Source: an uncultured Collinsella sp.
GTDB taxonomy: Bacteria > Actinomycetota > Coriobacteriia > Coriobacteriales > Coriobacteriaceae
Direction: 5' to 3'
NCBI GenBank assembly: GCA_902494605.1
Contig: CABUUG010000097.1
Location: forward strand, 1 to 7,109
DNA: 7,109 nt
Shown here: piece by piece, positions 5,045 to 7,109 of the stretch
Layout of the letters: the number at the start of each line of letters is the position of its first letter
Numbering within the stretch: the stretch's first letter is position 1
The notes under the pieces: generated by a model
What the model saw: only the letters and a program-made list of their open reading frames with translations
Databases searched by the model: none
What the model was told of the DNA's origin: nothing
Translations under genes and position numbers: made by a program

Positions 5045-7109
5045 ATGAATAAGATCTTCGACAACAAGCAGGAGTTTACCGAGCTCTATCGCGATGCCGT
5101 CATGAGCATCAGCGGCAAGAGCGTCGAGGCCGCCAGTGACCTCGACCGCTTTAACGCCCTGGCCAAGCTCGTGGCCGAGAAGGCACGCACCGTTGCCACC
5201 AAGAGTGACGCCCGCGTCACCGCCGAGGGCAAAAAGCGCGTGTACTACTTCTCGATCGAGTTTTTGATCGGCCGCCTGCTCGACAACTACCTGCTCAACT
5301 TTGGCGTGCGCGACATGGTCGCCGAGGCACTCGACGACATGGGCTTTGACTTATCCGTCATCGAGAACCAGGAGCCTGATCCGGCGCTGGGCAACGGTGG
5401 TCTGGGCCGTCTGGCAGCGTGCTTCCTGGATTCCATGGCAGCCGAGGGCATTGCCGGCTACGGCAACGGTATGCGCTACCGCTACGGCCTGTTTAAGCAG
5501 GAGATCGTCAACGGCAGCCAGGTCGAGGCCACCGACGAGTGGCTCACCCACGGCTATCCCTGGGAGGTCCGCCGTCAGGACAAGGCCGTGACCATCAAGT
5601 TTGGTGGCCATGTTGAGGGCTTTGAGGAGAACGGCCGCACGTTCTACCGCACGGTGGACACGCAGGACATCCTGGCTGTCCCCTATGACATCCCCGTGGT
5701 GGGCTATGCCGGCGAGACCGTCAACAAGCTGCGCGTCTGGGCCGCCGAGCCGGTCGAAGAGCACTTCGATCTGGAGGCCTTCAACCGCGGCGACTATGCC
5801 CTGGCCGATGCCGAGCGCGCCGAAGCCGAGGCCATCAGCGCCATCCTCTACCCCAACGACGCCGGCGAGCACGGTCGTCTGCTGCGCCTGAAGCAGGAGT
5901 ACCTGTTTGTCTCGGCCGGTATCTACAGCCTACTCGACACCTTTGAGAAGGAGCACGGCGAGAACTGGGAGCTGCTGCCGCAGTTTGTTGCCATCCACAC
6001 CAACGATACCCACCCCGCCATGTGCGGCCCCGAGCTCATGCGCATCCTCATCGACGAGAAGAAGCTCGAGTGGGACGACGCCTGGAACATCGTGACGCAG
6101 GTCGTGAGCTACACCAACCACACCATCCTGCCCGAGGCTCTGGAGAAGTGGCCCATCGGCACGTTCTCCAAGCTCCTCCCCCGCGTGTACCAGATCATCG
6201 ACGAGATCAGCCGTCGTTGGCACGAGTCGTTCGACACCACGCAGGAGGGCTGGCAGGAGCGTCTGCGCCAGACTGCCATTCTATGGGACGGCGAGATTCG
6301 CATGGCCAACCTGTCCGTGATCTGCAGCCACAGCGTCAACGGCGTGGCCAAGATCCACTCCGACATCATCAAAAACATCGTGCTCAAGGACTTCTATGCC
6401 CTGACGCCCGAGAAGTTCAACAACAAGACCAACGGCATCTCGCACCGTCGCTTCTTTGCCGAGGCCAACCCCACCTACGCCAAGCTCGTGACCGAGGCCA
6501 TTGGCGACGGCTGGCTCAAAGACGCCTTTGAGCTTGAGAAGCTCAAAGAGTTTAAGGACGACACCGAGTTCCTGAAGGCCGTGGGTGCCTCCAAGCGCGC
6601 CAACAAAGAGCGCCTGGCCGCCTACGTTAAGGCAGAGACCGGTCTGGTCATTGACCCCAACACCGTCTTCGATGTTCAGGTTAAGCGCTTCCACGCCTAC
6701 AAGCGCCAGCTCATGAACATCATGAAGGTCATGGACATCTACAACCGTCGCATCGCCGATCCCAACTTCCACGTGACGCCGACGACCTTCATCTTTAGCG
6801 GCAAGGCCGCCTCGAGCTACACCTTTGCCAAGGAGACCATCCGCCTCATTAACTCCGTGGCCGATGTCATCAACAACGATGCCCGCGTCAACGAGGTCAT
6901 GAAGGTCTGCTTTATCCCCAACTTCCGCGTGAGTAACGCCCAGCTCATCTACCCCGCCGCCGAGATCTCGGAGCAGATCTCCACGGCCGGCAAGGAGGCC
7001 TCGGGCACATCCAACATGAAGCTCATGATGAACGGCGCCATTACGCTGGGCACCCTCGACGGCGCCAACATCGAGATCGCCGACCTGGCCGGCCGCGAGA
7101 ACGAGGCCA
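5045..7109 (+). CDS. glgP: Glycogen/maltodextrin phosphorylase, C-terminus cut by the window
   Basis: PLP-dependent GT35 enzyme that removes terminal glucose from alpha-1,4-glucans with phosphate, releasing glucose-1-phosphate in the cytosol. 688 codons are visible and the frame is open to the right edge. Family members usually have about 750-830 residues, so roughly 60-140 are missing. Motifs in order: YFSIEFLIGRLL near 64-75, EPDPALGNGGLGRLAACFLDS (GNGGLGR at 116-122), YRYGLFKQ, NDTHPA (from 320), TNGISHRRF, VQVKRFHAYKRQLMN (Lys547-Arg548, phosphate and PLP-phosphate contacts in this family), and GKEASGTSNMK with Lys659 as the PLP Schiff-base lysine, followed by NGAITLGTLDGANIEI. No frameshift or internal stop is seen. 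The start ATG has AAAGGA upstream. Codon use matches glgB. Whether it prefers glycogen or short maltodextrins cannot be told from these motifs. Confidence 0.96.
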   Translation, partial: MNKIFDNKQEFTELYRDAVMSISGKSVEAASDLDRFNALAKLVAEKARTVATKSDARVTAEGKKRVYYFSIEFLIGRLLDNYLLNFGVRDMVAEALDDMGFDLSVIENQEPDPALGNGGLGRLAACFLDSMAAEGIAGYGNGMRYRYGLFKQEIVNGSQVEATDEWLTHGYPWEVRRQDKAVTIKFGGHVEGFEENGRTFYRTVDTQDILAVPYDIPVVGYAGETVNKLRVWAAEPVEEHFDLEAFNRGDYALADAERAEAEAISAILYPNDAGEHGRLLRLKQEYLFVSAGIYSLLDTFEKEHGENWELLPQFVAIHTNDTHPAMCGPELMRILIDEKKLEWDDAWNIVTQVVSYTNHTILPEALEKWPIGTFSKLLPRVYQIIDEISRRWHESFDTTQEGWQERLRQTAILWDGEIRMANLSVICSHSVNGVAKIHSDIIKNIVLKDFYALTPEKFNNKTNGISHRRFFAEANPTYAKLVTEAIGDGWLKDAFELEKLKEFKDDTEFLKAVGASKRANKERLAAYVKAETGLVIDPNTVFDVQVKRFHAYKRQLMNIMKVMDIYNRRIADPNFHVTPTTFIFSGKAASSYTFAKETIRLINSVADVINNDARVNEVMKVCFIPNFRVSNAQLIYPAAEISEQISTAGKEASGTSNMKLMMNGAITLGTLDGANIEIADLAGRENEA

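Noticed and set aside
5045..6223. Several frames of 90-170 codons on both strands within glgP
   Set aside because: They are shadows of the phosphorylase frame, which is continuous and carries all expected motifs.
1..7109. CRISPR arrays, insertion sequences, rRNA
   Set aside because: No regularly spaced repeats, transposase motifs, terminal inverted repeats with target duplications, or rRNA signatures were seen.

Overview
The window looks like chromosomal DNA from a high-GC anaerobic actinobacterium. A Collinsella-like member of the Coriobacteriia is my best guess, from codon use and the style of the glycogen genes; this is inference, not a database result. It holds four recognisable protein genes, one unrecognised partial gene and one tRNA gene. 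All of positions 1-2357 is read on the minus strand and everything from about 2490 onward on the plus strand.

Layout. Positions 1-797 (minus) carry the first 265 codons of a protein I cannot identify, running off the left edge. Its DNA is AT-richer than the rest (about 40-48% G+C in sampled lines against about 63% in glgB). Next come an intrinsic terminator (830-859), tRNA-Ala(GGC) with an encoded CCA end (871-946) and its own strong promoter (960-988), all on the minus strand. Upstream of these lie thiN (thiamine pyrophosphokinase, 1017-1658) and a HAD-family phosphatase/phosphomutase gene (1668-2357), only 9 bp apart and so probably one transcript.

Positions 2358-2688 form a divergent intergenic region of about 330 bp. 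It holds four copies of a TGGTAAA box arranged as two inverted pairs, candidate promoters for both directions, and a 54-nt two-stem hairpin in the probable glgB leader. To the right, glgB (glycogen branching enzyme, 2689-4950) is followed after 94 bp by glgP (glycogen/maltodextrin phosphorylase, 5045 to beyond the right edge). GlgB makes the alpha-1,6 branches of glycogen, while GlgP releases glucose-1-phosphate from the chain ends, so the pair belongs to glycogen or maltodextrin storage and use.

The most notable points are in GlgB. The histidine that is nearly invariant in GH13 conserved region I is a glycine here (residue 291), although every other catalytic motif is intact. The enzyme also ends in a Lys/Ala/Pro-rich tail of about 75 residues resembling histone H1 or DNA-binding tails of actinobacteria. 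The palindromic boxes and leader hairpins point to unexplored regulation of the glycogen genes.
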